A program made the position numbers and the translations under genes. A stretch of 64,000 nucleotides of DNA from Microbacterium azadirachtae (lineage in GTDB: Bacteria; Actinomycetota; Actinomycetes; Actinomycetales; Microbacteriaceae), in NCBI RefSeq assembly GCF_000956545.1, contig NZ_JYIT01000065.1, forward strand, positions 1 through 64,000, written 5' to 3'. The notes below the pieces were generated by a model. It was given only the letters and a program-made list of their open reading frames with translations. It was not told where the DNA came from and did not search any database. This document shows, piece by piece, positions 51,143 through 60,062 of this stretch (the first letter of the stretch is position 1; the number at the start of each line of letters is the position of its first letter).

Positions 51143-52378
51143 TCAGATCCGCAGCATCACCCGATCCGAGACCGCGGTGAGCTGGAGCCCGGTCCAGCCA
51201 CACAGCACCAGCAGGAGCAGCACGCTCAGCGCGCACAGGATCCAGCCCGTGCGTCGTCCGCGCGCCCAGAGCGTCGCGGATCCGTACGCCAGCGCCGCCA
51301 GCGGCAGCGCGCCGTAGGCGGTGCGGAATGCGACGTGCCAGCCCAGCGACACCTGCGCCAGCCAGGCCGCGACGCTCACCGCGCCGACGACCGCGAGCAG
51401 GGCGACCGGCAGACCCCGCACCGACCGTCGGCCGCGAGCGGGCAGGGCGATCGCCCCGGCCGCCAGGATGACGCCGACCAGCACCGCGAGCGCGTCGATC
51501 GCGGTCGGCGCCGCGAACACGTTGCGCAGATACTCGTCGGGCAGCGTCAGGTACGTGAGCGCCTCGCGGGCGAGCGCGAACGGTGTCGCCCCGCCGCCGG
51601 CGAACCGGTAGCCCGCGGCATCGACGCCGGCCTGGCCGGTCAGGTCGCCGTACAGCGAGAGGTTCCGCAGCACCCACCAGCCGCACCCGGGCACGAGAAC
51701 GAGCGCCGCCGTGGCCGCCTCGCGCCACCGCGACCGCACGAGCAGCACCACGAGCACGCCGACGACGAGGGGCGCGGTCGTGATCTTCACCAGGATCGCG
51801 AGTGTCGCGAGCAGGCCCAGGGCAGCTCCGCGGATCCACGGGCTGCCGCCGGTGCCGAGGGCGACCAGCATCGCGGCGAACCCGGACACAAGCGACCAGG
51901 TGTCGTTCTGCACCGAGGCCGACATCACGAGCAGCATCGGATTGAGAGCAACGAACGCGGTGCCGGACACGATCGCCGCGGGCCGGCCGGGCAGTGCCCG
52001 GCCCAGCAGACGGGCCACCAGCCACGTCATCAGCACCGCGCCCAGCACCCCGAACAGGCGCACGGCGATGAAGCCGGCGGAGCCGGAGCCGAACGCGCCG
52101 ACGAGCAGCGCCGCGACCGCATAGTAGGCCGGCGCCTGCTGCCCCTCGTAGGTCACCCCGGGGTCGCCCACGACGGGCAGCGTGCGGTGATGGGCCAGAT
52201 ACAGCACATTCGACCAGTGCGCGGGCTCGTCGTAGGGGAGCCCCGCGGGGACCAGGAAGACCGCGAACGCCCCGAGCGCGGCGGTGGCTGCACACAGCAC
52301 GGCCACGTCGATGGCCGTCCGCCGGTCCGTGCCGCGACCGGATCCGCGGATCCCGGTGGGCACCTCGCGCGCGCTCAC
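51143..52378 (-). CDS. GT-C type membrane glycosyltransferase (DUF2142/GT39-like)
   Basis: A 411-aa protein with about 10-11 helices. The first outer loop carries LPYDEPAHWSNVLYL, with Asp50 and Glu51 in the place of the catalytic acidic pair of GT-C enzymes, and the second has YEGQQAPAYYAVAALLVG. Such enzymes use polyprenyl-phosphate sugars on the outer membrane face to decorate polymers. It is the last gene of the operon 55733-51143; GTG 52378 overlaps the upstream stop as GTGA. Which polyprenyl-phosphate sugar it uses is unknown. Confidence 0.82.
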   Translation of the reverse strand: MSAREVPTGIRGSGRGTDRRTAIDVAVLCAATAALGAFAVFLVPAGLPYDEPAHWSNVLYLAHHRTLPVVGDPGVTYEGQQAPAYYAVAALLVGAFGSGSAGFIAVRLFGVLGAVLMTWLVARLLGRALPGRPAAIVSGTAFVALNPMLLVMSASVQNDTWSLVSGFAAMLVALGTGGSPWIRGAALGLLATLAILVKITTAPLVVGVLVVLLVRSRWREAATAALVLVPGCGWWVLRNLSLYGDLTGQAGVDAAGYRFAGGGATPFALAREALTYLTLPDEYLRNVFAAPTAIDALAVLVGVILAAGAIALPARGRRSVRGLPVALLAVVGAVSVAAWLAQVSLGWHVAFRTAYGALPLAALAYGSATLWARGRRTGWILCALSVLLLLVLCGWTGLQLTAVSDRVMLRI

Positions 52379-53493
52379 CGCGACTCCGCCCCGGCCAGCA
52401 CGGCACGCATCTCGGCGACCCGCTGCGACCAGTCGGCCGCCGCGACCGGATCCGGGCCGGAATCCGGTGACTCCGCGGCGTCGGCCAGCGTGCGGAGAGT
52501 GACCGCGGCGAACTCGTCGGCGTCGGCGAGGCGGATCCGATCGCCGGCCGCTTCGCGGAACCCCGCGACGGGCGTGGCGACCACCGGCCGTCCGACCGCC
52601 TGATACTCGTAGAGCTTGAGCGGATCCAGGCTCTCGGTGAACGCCGTCACGAGGTGAGGCACGAGCAGGACCTCGGCGTGCTGCAGGTATCCGATCACCG
52701 CGTCGCGCGGCCGGGCGCCCAGGACGACCGCACCGGCCTCGTGCAGCCGGGCGGTGTCGGCGTCGTCGAGCGCGTTCGGGCCGACGAGCACCAGGGTGGC
52801 GGAGCCGCCGAGGGCGGCGGCGGTGCGCACGCAGAGGTCGACGTCGAGCCGGTCGCGGTGCAGGGTGCCCAGGTACAGCGCGACGGACCCTGAGGGCAGA
52901 TCGTGCGGGCGCGGATGCGGGGCGCGATAGGCGGCCACGTCGACGCCGTTGCGCACCAGGGCGATGTCCGCTCGGCCGGGGCGCTTGCGGCGCACGAGCT
53001 CGGCCGAGCACGCCACCACGGCCCTCGCATGGGCGAGCAGCCACTCCTCGCCCTCGCGAATGCGCCGCGTCTCCGCGGTGGGGCGGTCGGCGGCCAGCCA
53101 GTCGTCGGTGAGGTCGTACAGCGTCCTCCAGCCCGTGCGCCGGGCGAGGCCTGCGGCGCGCGGGTCGTTGATCCACAGCACCGGATCCGTCATGCCCAGG
53201 CGGGCCGCGGCGCGGACGACCGCGCGCTCGATCCGCTCATCCGCTGCCGGATCGATACGCCGCGGCAGCCACTTCACAGGGCGGATCGCGTGCAGCCGTC
53301 CGGAGATCGCCCGCAGCCGCCGGCCGAACTCCGGACGCGCGCCGCGCCGCAGCGCGTACAGGGGGTCGTCCGGCGGTTCGACGAACAGCACGCGCAGGGC
53401 GGGATCCTCGCGCAGCAGACCCGAGACCAGATGCTGGTTGCGGCGCCACACCTCGTCCCAGCGCTCGAGCGAGACCACCACGAGGTCCGTCAT
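52375..53493 (-). CDS. GT4-like glycosyltransferase (TuaH-like group)
   Basis: A 372-aa GT-B transferase. The N-terminal VVVSLERWDEVWRRNQHLVSGLLREDPALRVLFVEPP and TLYDLTDDWLAAD are characteristic of the teichuronic-acid TuaH-like subgroup; the donor side has VALYLGTLHRDRLDVDLCVRTAAAL and FTESLDPLKLYEYQAVGRPVVATPVAGFRE. It is coupled at both ends (ATGA with the upstream double transferase, GTGA with the downstream GT-C). The subgroup assignment is by resemblance only. Confidence 0.87.
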   Translation of the reverse strand: MTDLVVVSLERWDEVWRRNQHLVSGLLREDPALRVLFVEPPDDPLYALRRGARPEFGRRLRAISGRLHAIRPVKWLPRRIDPAADERIERAVVRAAARLGMTDPVLWINDPRAAGLARRTGWRTLYDLTDDWLAADRPTAETRRIREGEEWLLAHARAVVACSAELVRRKRPGRADIALVRNGVDVAAYRAPHPRPHDLPSGSVALYLGTLHRDRLDVDLCVRTAAALGGSATLVLVGPNALDDADTARLHEAGAVVLGARPRDAVIGYLQHAEVLLVPHLVTAFTESLDPLKLYEYQAVGRPVVATPVAGFREAAGDRIRLADADEFAAVTLRTLADAAESPDSGPDPVAAADWSQRVAEMRAVLAGAESR

Positions 53494-55733
53494 CGGCGGT
53501 GCCCGCCATCCGGGCCCCGGCGAGACGCCGTGCGGCGGGCGATCGCATCGCGGTACACGGCGGCTGTGCCGGCCGCCTGCGCCTCGAGCGAGAACTCGGC
53601 GACCTGGCGCCTCTGCGCCGCTTCGGCGAGACGTTCGCGCGCCTCCGGATCCGCGGCGAGCACGCGCAGGCGGTCGGCGGCGGTCGCGACGTCGCCGGGT
53701 GGGAAGAGCGCATCCGGATCCACGGCCTCGAGAAGGTCGAGATGCCCTCCCGCCGCCGCGGCCACGACCGGGAGCCGGGCCTGCATCGCCTCCAGCACGG
53801 TCAGCCCGAGACCTTCGCGCGGGCACGGCGCGAGGAGGATCCCCGCCTGCGTCATCAGCGCGGCGACATCGGACCGATACCCCAGGAAGCGGGTCGCGCC
53901 GGCGACGCCGAGACGCGCGGCCTGCGCCTCGAGCGCTGCGCGCAGGGCGCCCTCGCCGGCGATCCAGAGCTGCCAGCCGTCTGCAGCGAGACCGGAGGCC
54001 GCGAACGCCTCGATCGCGACGTCGGTCGCCTTCTCCGCCTCGAGGCGCTGCGCGACGAGGAGGATGCGTTCGCGCACCGGCGGCGTCCCGGAGGGTTCGG
54101 TCCCGGAGGCTCCGGGCGCGGGCAGTCCGGAGCGCACGACCGTCGAGGGCACGCCGATCTCGGCCGACACGGCGCTGCTGATCGCGATCTCGGCGTCGAC
54201 CACGCGGGCGGCGACCGCGTCCATGTGCACCACCGCGCGGCGCCGCCGCGGCTGCGCGAAGTGCCGCGTCGCCACGACCGCGGGGCGGCGGCCGCGACCG
54301 AAGGCGAGCGCGGCGGCGGCCTCCGCGGCCGTCATGTGCACGTTGACCACGTCGGCGTCGTCGCGCACGGCCCGCAGCGCGCGACGCACGCCGAGACTTC
54401 CGCGGGCCGGGACGAATCCGACACCGGTTCCGGCCAGCGCCGCCGACATGCGCGCCGGATCCCCGCCGATCACGCGCACGCGGGCCCCGGCCGAGCGCTG
54501 CGCGCTCGCGAGCCGCACGATGAACCGCTCGACGCCGGCGAACCCGTCGGAGCAGACGGCGTGCACGATGTCGAGCGGTCGGGCCGCGTCGTCCTCGGCA
54601 GGATCCGGCCCCGGGCCGGTCCGCCCCGGGCGCACGGAGGACAGCAGGTCGACGTAGCGGCGCGCGATACGGTCCCATCCGAGATGCTCGACGCTGCGCC
54701 GGCACGCATCCCGCCACCCCGCCACGTCGGTCGCGGCGATCTGCTCGAGCCGCCGGGCGATCGCGACCGGATCCGGATCCACGAGATAGCCGTTCACGCC
54801 GTCCTCGACGAGGTCGGCCGCGCAGCCCTGCCGTGTCGCCACCACCGGCAGCCCGGAGGCCAGCGCCTCCGACACCACCATGCCGTAGGGCTCGTAGAGC
54901 GTGGGGAAGACGAACATGTCCGCGGCGGCGAAGACCGCCGGCAGGTCGGTCCTCACGCCGGCGAAGTGCACGCGGTCCAGGACGCCGACCCGTTCGGCGC
55001 GGCGCAGCATCAGCGGGATGGTCTCGGAATCGCCGCCGACGACCAGCAGCATCACGGTGGGCGCGTGCACGAGCGCATCGATCGCGAGGGGCACGCCCTT
55101 CCAGCGCAGCTCGTGGCCGACGAACAGAGCGACCCGGTGTTCATCGTCGAGGCCCAGCGCGGCCCGCGCCTCCCGCCGCTCGGCGTCGGTGGGCGGCCGG
55201 AAGCGCTCCAGGTCCACGCCGTTCGGGATCACCTGCACGGGCGGGGCCACCGCCCCGTACCAGCGCTCGAGCGTCGCGACCTCCGCGGAGGTGAGTGCGA
55301 CGACGGCACGATGCGTGCGCCCGCGATAGCGGATCCGATCGACGACGTAGGCGAACGGGACCATCGGGTTGCGCAGGATCCGCCAGAGCGCATGCCCGCG
55401 GGCGTGCACGGCCGCGACCGTGATCACGTGGTTCACGAACACGTCGCCCGCCAGCACCATGCCGTGGCACAGCGCGACCGCATCCGGCCGCGCCGCGAGA
55501 TACCGCCGTGCGCGAGCGCTGCCGCGGACGGCCAGACGGAACTGCGTGCCGACCATCGACAGCCGGCGCCGCCACGCGGCGCGCTGGGTGCGCGGCGGGA
55601 TGCGCACCAGCTGCGCGGCCGTGAGCGACTCGACCGTATGTCCCTGCGCTCGGAACGCGCGCTCGAGCTCCCAGGCCACACCCGAGATGCCGGCGCCGGG
55701 TGCGACGCTCGGTGCGATCTGCACGATCCTCAT
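53490..55733 (-). CDS. Tandem GT4-GT4 bifunctional glycosyltransferase
   Basis: A 747-aa protein made of two complete GT-B transferases. The first (~1-370) has VQIAPSVAPGAGISGVAWELERAF, VALFVGHELRWKGVPLAIDAL and FVFPTLYEPYGMVVSEALASGLPVVAT. The second (~385-735) has IVHAVCSDGFAGVERFIVRLASAQ, ILLVAQRLEAEKATDVAIEAF and LLAPCPREGLGLTVLEAMQARLPVVAA. Both retain E-x7-E donor motifs, so both halves look active and may add two consecutive sugars. Start ATG 55733 (GTG 3 nt upstream is possible); AGGGG lies 11 nt before. No internal stop or frameshift separates the halves. Confidence 0.9.
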   Translation of the reverse strand: MRIVQIAPSVAPGAGISGVAWELERAFRAQGHTVESLTAAQLVRIPPRTQRAAWRRRLSMVGTQFRLAVRGSARARRYLAARPDAVALCHGMVLAGDVFVNHVITVAAVHARGHALWRILRNPMVPFAYVVDRIRYRGRTHRAVVALTSAEVATLERWYGAVAPPVQVIPNGVDLERFRPPTDAERREARAALGLDDEHRVALFVGHELRWKGVPLAIDALVHAPTVMLLVVGGDSETIPLMLRRAERVGVLDRVHFAGVRTDLPAVFAAADMFVFPTLYEPYGMVVSEALASGLPVVATRQGCAADLVEDGVNGYLVDPDPVAIARRLEQIAATDVAGWRDACRRSVEHLGWDRIARRYVDLLSSVRPGRTGPGPDPAEDDAARPLDIVHAVCSDGFAGVERFIVRLASAQRSAGARVRVIGGDPARMSAALAGTGVGFVPARGSLGVRRALRAVRDDADVVNVHMTAAEAAAALAFGRGRRPAVVATRHFAQPRRRRAVVHMDAVAARVVDAEIAISSAVSAEIGVPSTVVRSGLPAPGASGTEPSGTPPVRERILLVAQRLEAEKATDVAIEAFAASGLAADGWQLWIAGEGALRAALEAQAARLGVAGATRFLGYRSDVAALMTQAGILLAPCPREGLGLTVLEAMQARLPVVAAAAGGHLDLLEAVDPDALFPPGDVATAADRLRVLAADPEARERLAEAAQRRQVAEFSLEAQAAGTAAVYRDAIARRTASRRGPDGGHRR

Positions 55734-55805
55734 CACGGTGCGATCCCCTACACGGCCTTCGGCGCATGTGCCCCGCCGCGCCGCTGATTCAGCGTAGCGC
55801 GCAGG

Positions 55806-57818
55806 TCAGGCCGAGAGGGGGCGAGGATCCGCCTCCGCCTCGGCCCGCACCGGACCGCGACGATAGAGCGCGGCACGACGGGTCGCGGCGCGGCCGCGGT
55901 CTCCGCGCAGCGCGATCCCGCGCGCGGTGGCGCCGAGGAGCTGCGCGGCGCGGGCCGAAGCCCAGCCCAGGGCGCCGAAGTGCTTGCGGTAGTAGCGCTC
56001 CTGGCTGGCATGGAACTGCCGCTCGCGGCGTGCCGGATCCGTGCTCGTGCCCCCGCCGGCGTGTGTGGCGACCGCGCGGGGGACCACGGCATGCCGCCAG
56101 CCGAGCAGATGAGCCCGGTAGGCCCAGTCGGTCTCCTCCGCGTAGAGGAAGAAGCGCTCGTCGAAGCCGCCGACCTGATCCAGCGCCTCCGCGCGCAGCA
56201 TCAGCACGGATCCGATCACGAAGCGGGGGCCGCGGATCAGGCGCCCGAGTCCGAGCGCCTCGAGCCAGGCACGGCCGGGGGAGGGGAACACCCATGCGGC
56301 GCGGGCCTCGACCCCCTGCTCGTCGTGCTGCCGGGGGCCCACGCTCGCCAGTCGCGGGTCGGCGGCCAGCGCGCGCTGCAGTGCGCCGACGCCGTCCGCG
56401 TCGATCACCGCATCGGGATTGAGCAGCAGCACATCGGCGCCCGGGCGGATCCGCTCGGCGAGCGCCCGGTTCACCCCCGCGCCGAAGCCCAGGTTCCTGC
56501 TCGGATCCCGGTAGCGCACGCCCAGCTCGTCGCACAGGGCGGCGATCTCCGGCAGCGAGGAGTTGTCCACGACGGTGACGGGCAGGTGCCGCACGGGCTC
56601 CAGTGCACGGCGCAGCAGGTCGGGTGCGCCGTACGCCACCACGATCACCTCGGGCTCGTCCGTCCGGGCAGCGGTTCGAGGGAGCCCGCGCGGCGCGGAG
56701 GCGAGCGCGGCTGTGTAGAGCTGCTCGTACTGCGCGGCGATCGCGGGCCAGGAGCACTCGGCCGCGCGGGTCAGCCCTCGTGCGATCAGCTCGTCGCGTC
56801 GTGGCCCGGCCGCCTCCCGCAGTGCCGCCGCCAGGGCGCGCGCGTCGCCCCGGGGCACGACGATGCCGGCGCCGCCGACGACGTCCGGGAGCGCCCCGGC
56901 GTCGCTCGACACCACGGGCACCCCGGCGGCCATCGCCTCAACCGCGACGCGTCCGAACTGCTCGGTCCACCGGCGCGTCGGCAGCGAGGGCACGGCGAGG
57001 ACGTCGATCGACGCGTAGAACCCCGCGACGTCGTCCGGATCCACTCCGCCGAGGAACTGCACCCTTGCGCCGACCCCGCGACGCCGCGCCTCCTCCTCGA
57101 TGACCTCGGCGAGCGGACCGGTGCCCGCGATCCTGGCGTGCAGCGACGGATCGGCGACCAGGGCGTCGAGCAGCAGCAGAACGCCCTTCTCCGGCACGAG
57201 CCGTCCGAGCAGCCCGACCACGATCCGGACCGGTTCCGACGGGGCCGTCGCGGATCCGGTTCCGTCGGCCGGAGCGGTCTCGGCGGCCGGATCCACCTCG
57301 TCAGCCGGATCCACCCCCAGCGGGATCACCCGCGCGTGCCCCGGGAAGCCCTTGAGCTCCGCGATCGCCGCCGCCTCGGCGTTGCAGGCGGAGATGCCGG
57401 CGGCGCGGCGGAGGGACCGGCGCTCGAACCAGCCGAACGGGAAGGGGTAGCGCTTGAGCAGGTTCTGCGCGGTGTAGAGGATGTACGGCGTCCGCCGCGC
57501 GCGCAACGCCCTCAGGACGAGGATCTCGGCGGTGCTGAGCGCGAACGGCTCCTCGTGGATGTCGATCAGGTCCCAGTGCTCGCCGAGGGCCCGCCAGAGC
57601 GGACGGGGGTCGTAGACGAACAGGGCCGGGTGCGTGCCCCAGGTCCCGACGCCGACGACGTCCTCCTGCGGATCCGCGTCCAGCGCGACCGGCACGCCGC
57701 CGGCGTCGCTGTGCGTCGCGGTGAGCAGGCGCACGTCCAGACCGCGCTCGCGCAGGGCTCGTTCCCGCCCGCGCCAGGCCCGCACCGTCGCACTGTGGGA
57801 GATCCGCAGAACACGCAT
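55806..57818 (-). CDS. GT4-GT2 bifunctional glycosyltransferase
   Basis: A 670-aa fusion. Residues ~1-385 form a GT4 transferase (MRVLRISHSATVRAWRGRERAL, VGLLGRLVPEKGVLLLLDAL, VPSLPTRRWTEQFGRVAVEAMAAGVPVV). Residues ~395-630 form a GT2 transferase of the rhamnosyltransferase-like type (VIVVAYGAPDLLRRALEPVRHLPVTVVDNSS, LGFGAGVNRALAERI, LLLNPDAVID as the D-x-D-like N-P-D, and GGFDERFFLYAEETDWAYRAHLLG). ATG 57818 has AGGGGGGACG just upstream, an excellent ribosome-binding site. A minus-strand TACGCT near 55794-55799 suggests a separate promoter for the downstream operon. Confidence 0.9.
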   Translation of the reverse strand: MRVLRISHSATVRAWRGRERALRERGLDVRLLTATHSDAGGVPVALDADPQEDVVGVGTWGTHPALFVYDPRPLWRALGEHWDLIDIHEEPFALSTAEILVLRALRARRTPYILYTAQNLLKRYPFPFGWFERRSLRRAAGISACNAEAAAIAELKGFPGHARVIPLGVDPADEVDPAAETAPADGTGSATAPSEPVRIVVGLLGRLVPEKGVLLLLDALVADPSLHARIAGTGPLAEVIEEEARRRGVGARVQFLGGVDPDDVAGFYASIDVLAVPSLPTRRWTEQFGRVAVEAMAAGVPVVSSDAGALPDVVGGAGIVVPRGDARALAAALREAAGPRRDELIARGLTRAAECSWPAIAAQYEQLYTAALASAPRGLPRTAARTDEPEVIVVAYGAPDLLRRALEPVRHLPVTVVDNSSLPEIAALCDELGVRYRDPSRNLGFGAGVNRALAERIRPGADVLLLNPDAVIDADGVGALQRALAADPRLASVGPRQHDEQGVEARAAWVFPSPGRAWLEALGLGRLIRGPRFVIGSVLMLRAEALDQVGGFDERFFLYAEETDWAYRAHLLGWRHAVVPRAVATHAGGGTSTDPARRERQFHASQERYYRKHFGALGWASARAAQLLGATARGIALRGDRGRAATRRAALYRRGPVRAEAEADPRPLSA

Positions 57819-57883
57819 CGTCCCCCCTGTATCGTTGGGTCCGTCGACGCGGGACAGGTGTTCGCGTGCCGCGGAGACGCCCG

Positions 57884-59101
57884 GTGTCGTCGCAGAGAAG
57901 CGACTCCGCACTCATCTTAGGAGAGGATCCGCTGTCCGTTCCCGAGCGTTCGACGGCACCTGCACCGAGGGTCGTCCACCTGGCGCACACCACGGTGCCG
58001 GGAGGGGCCGAGCTCGGCCTCGCCCGGATGCTCCGGGCGGACCCGCCCTGGCGCGCGAGCATCCTGCTCCCGCCGGACCCGGCGGAGGACGGCGCCTTCG
58101 CCGGCGTGCCGGAGTCGGTCCCGATCCATCGCATCGGCGTCACCCAGCCGCACGGCGCCAGCGGCGCCTCGCCGGCGGGGGCGGTCGCGGCGGGCGCCCG
58201 GCTGGCCGCGCAGGCGATCGCGACCCGGCGGCATCCGTCGTTCCGCCGGGCGGATCTGGTGGTCTCGAACAGCACCCGCGCCGCCGCCTACGGCGCGCTC
58301 GCGGTGGCGGGCACGCGTGCGCCCTTCGTGGTCTACCTGCACGACTTCACCGACCGGGAGACGCTGGGCGGCTTCGGACTGCGGATGATGACCCGGATCG
58401 TCCTGCCCCGCGCGGATGGCGTGATCGCCAACTCGCAGGCGACACTGGCGAGCGCCGAGCCGTTCCTGCGGGCGGCTGCTCTGCGGGAGGTCGCCGTGGG
58501 GGCGTCGGGTCTGACCGGTCGCGCACGCGGCGAACGCGAGCCGGGGCCGCTCCGGGTGGGCATGCTGGCGCGCATCGATCCGTGGAAGGGCCAGCTGCTC
58601 CTGCTGGAGGCGTTCGCGCAGGCGTTCCCCGCGGGCGATGAGGTGCTGGAGTTCGCCGGGGGCGCGCCGTTCGGACATGCCGGCTACGCCGACGAGCTGC
58701 GCGCCCGGGCCCGCGCGCTCGGTCTCGCTGACCGGGTGCGCCTGCTCGGTCATGTGGACGACGTCGAGCGCCTGTTGCGCCGCTGGGACGTGGGCGTGCA
58801 GGCGTCGCTGCGCGCGGAGCCGCTCGGGTTCAACGTGCTCGAGTACCTGGACGCGGGCCTGGCCACCGTGGTCGCGGGGGAGGGTGGGCCGGTCGAGTGG
58901 GTGCGCGACGGCGGCAACGGCCTCGTCGTCGCCCCTCGCGACGCCCGCGCCCTCGCCGCGGCGCTGCGTCGACTGGGCGACGACCCCGGCCTGCGCCGGA
59001 GGCTCGGCGAGGCCGCGTCGCGGACGCCGGGCCTCGTCACCGATCACGCCGTCGCCGAGCAGCACGCGGAGGTCTATCGGAGGGTGCTCGCGCGGCGCTG
59101 A
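57884..59101 (+). CDS. GT4 glycosyltransferase
   Basis: A 405-aa GT-B transferase. VVHLAHTTVPGGAELGLARML begins near residue 30; LRVGMLARIDPWKGQLLLLEAFAQAF and VGVQASLRAEPLGFNVLEYLDAGLATVV form the donor site, the latter with E-x7-E. GTG 57884 is preferred because GGAG lies 7 nt upstream; GTG 57866 is also in frame. It is divergent from the GT4-GT2 fusion, sharing a 65-bp promoter region with a TATCGT hexamer near 57831 on the plus strand. Confidence 0.88.
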   Translation: MSSQRSDSALILGEDPLSVPERSTAPAPRVVHLAHTTVPGGAELGLARMLRADPPWRASILLPPDPAEDGAFAGVPESVPIHRIGVTQPHGASGASPAGAVAAGARLAAQAIATRRHPSFRRADLVVSNSTRAAAYGALAVAGTRAPFVVYLHDFTDRETLGGFGLRMMTRIVLPRADGVIANSQATLASAEPFLRAAALREVAVGASGLTGRARGEREPGPLRVGMLARIDPWKGQLLLLEAFAQAFPAGDEVLEFAGGAPFGHAGYADELRARARALGLADRVRLLGHVDDVERLLRRWDVGVQASLRAEPLGFNVLEYLDAGLATVVAGEGGPVEWVRDGGNGLVVAPRDARALAAALRRLGDDPGLRRRLGEAASRTPGLVTDHAVAEQHAEVYRRVLARR

Positions 59102-59144
59102 TCCCGCCGTCAGGGCATGCCTTGGGCGCGTCGGGGCGGTGCCG

Positions 59145-59150
59145 TAGGCT
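59145..59150 (+). promoter_or_regulatory. -10 hexamer of nucleotidyltransferase/PqqD pair
   Basis: TAGGCT, 6 nt, GTG at 59157; the same hexamer and spacing occur before the other PqqD-like gene at 3490. Confidence 0.6.
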
Positions 59151-59156
59151 GGCGCC

Positions 59157-60062
59157 GTGTCAGCGGAGGTCGTCGAGCGGATCCCGCCGAGCGTGCGGCT
59201 GGAGATGTCGCGCGCCGGAGTGCAGGTGATCGCCGACCGGGTCGGGACGCGCCTGCTGCACATCAAGGGGAGCATGACGGATCGAGCGCTGCTCGATCGC
59301 CGCTTCGAGGGCACGGACGTCGACGTGATCGTCGATCCCGCAGGGATCCCCGCGCTGCACCGCGCCCTGCTCGCGCAGGGCTGGCAGGTCTACAGCTTCT
59401 TCCGCAACAACTCCTCGTTCGAGCATGCGCAGACCTACTTCCACCCGGACTGGGGCCACCTCGACGTCCACCGCCGGTTCCCCGGCATCGGGCTCCCCGA
59501 CGGGCCGGCCTTCGAGGTGCTGTGGGCCGACCGTGCGCCGGCGCGCGCGGCGGGGCTGCCCTGCGCGGTGCCCGGGCTCACGGCCCAGGCCGTCCTGCTC
59601 ACGCTGAACGCGGCGCGCGCCGGCGGTCAGGGCGACACCGCCGCGCGGGTGTGGGACGCGCTCGACGAACCCGCGCGCGCAGCCTGTCTCGCGCTGGTCG
59701 ATCGCCTGGACGCGCAGGTGGCGTTCGCCGCGGCCCACGGCGACCTGGAGAGCCACGCCCACCGGCGCGAGTACCTGCTCTGGAAGGTGGCGTCGCAGGG
59801 AGGTACCCGCACGCAGGACTGGCTCGCCCGCGTGCGCGCCGCGCGGACGCTGCGCGAGCGGATCGTGCTGATGCTGCGGGCGCCGCTGGTGAACACCGAA
59901 CGTCTGACGCACAAGCTGGGCCGTGCGCCGCGACCGGGGGAGATCCTGCGCGAGTTCGCCGTCCGCTCGGGGCGAGGACTGCGCGAGGTCGCGCAGTCGA
60001 CGCGGAGCCGGCTCCGTCGTCGCACGCCCGACGATCCACCCCGGAAGCACGGCGGATCATGA
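59157..60062 (+). CDS. Nucleotidyltransferase-fold protein (NTP_transf_5-like, copy 2)
   Basis: A 301-aa paralogue of the protein at 15369. The fold signature is HIKGSMTDRALLDRRFEGTD then VDVIVD, with Asp54 and Asp56 as the probable metal-binding D-x-D; the second conserved block is WGHLDVHRRFPGIGL. The C-terminal ~100 residues are helical and basic. The GTG is set by a TAGGCT promoter 6 nt away. It overlaps a PqqD-like gene by ATGA, so the two proteins are made in coupled amounts and probably act together. The substrate is unknown; nothing shows whether it transfers a nucleotide, a sugar phosphate or another group. Confidence 0.78.
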   Translation: MSAEVVERIPPSVRLEMSRAGVQVIADRVGTRLLHIKGSMTDRALLDRRFEGTDVDVIVDPAGIPALHRALLAQGWQVYSFFRNNSSFEHAQTYFHPDWGHLDVHRRFPGIGLPDGPAFEVLWADRAPARAAGLPCAVPGLTAQAVLLTLNAARAGGQGDTAARVWDALDEPARAACLALVDRLDAQVAFAAAHGDLESHAHRREYLLWKVASQGGTRTQDWLARVRAARTLRERIVLMLRAPLVNTERLTHKLGRAPRPGEILREFAVRSGRGLREVAQSTRSRLRRRTPDDPPRKHGGS

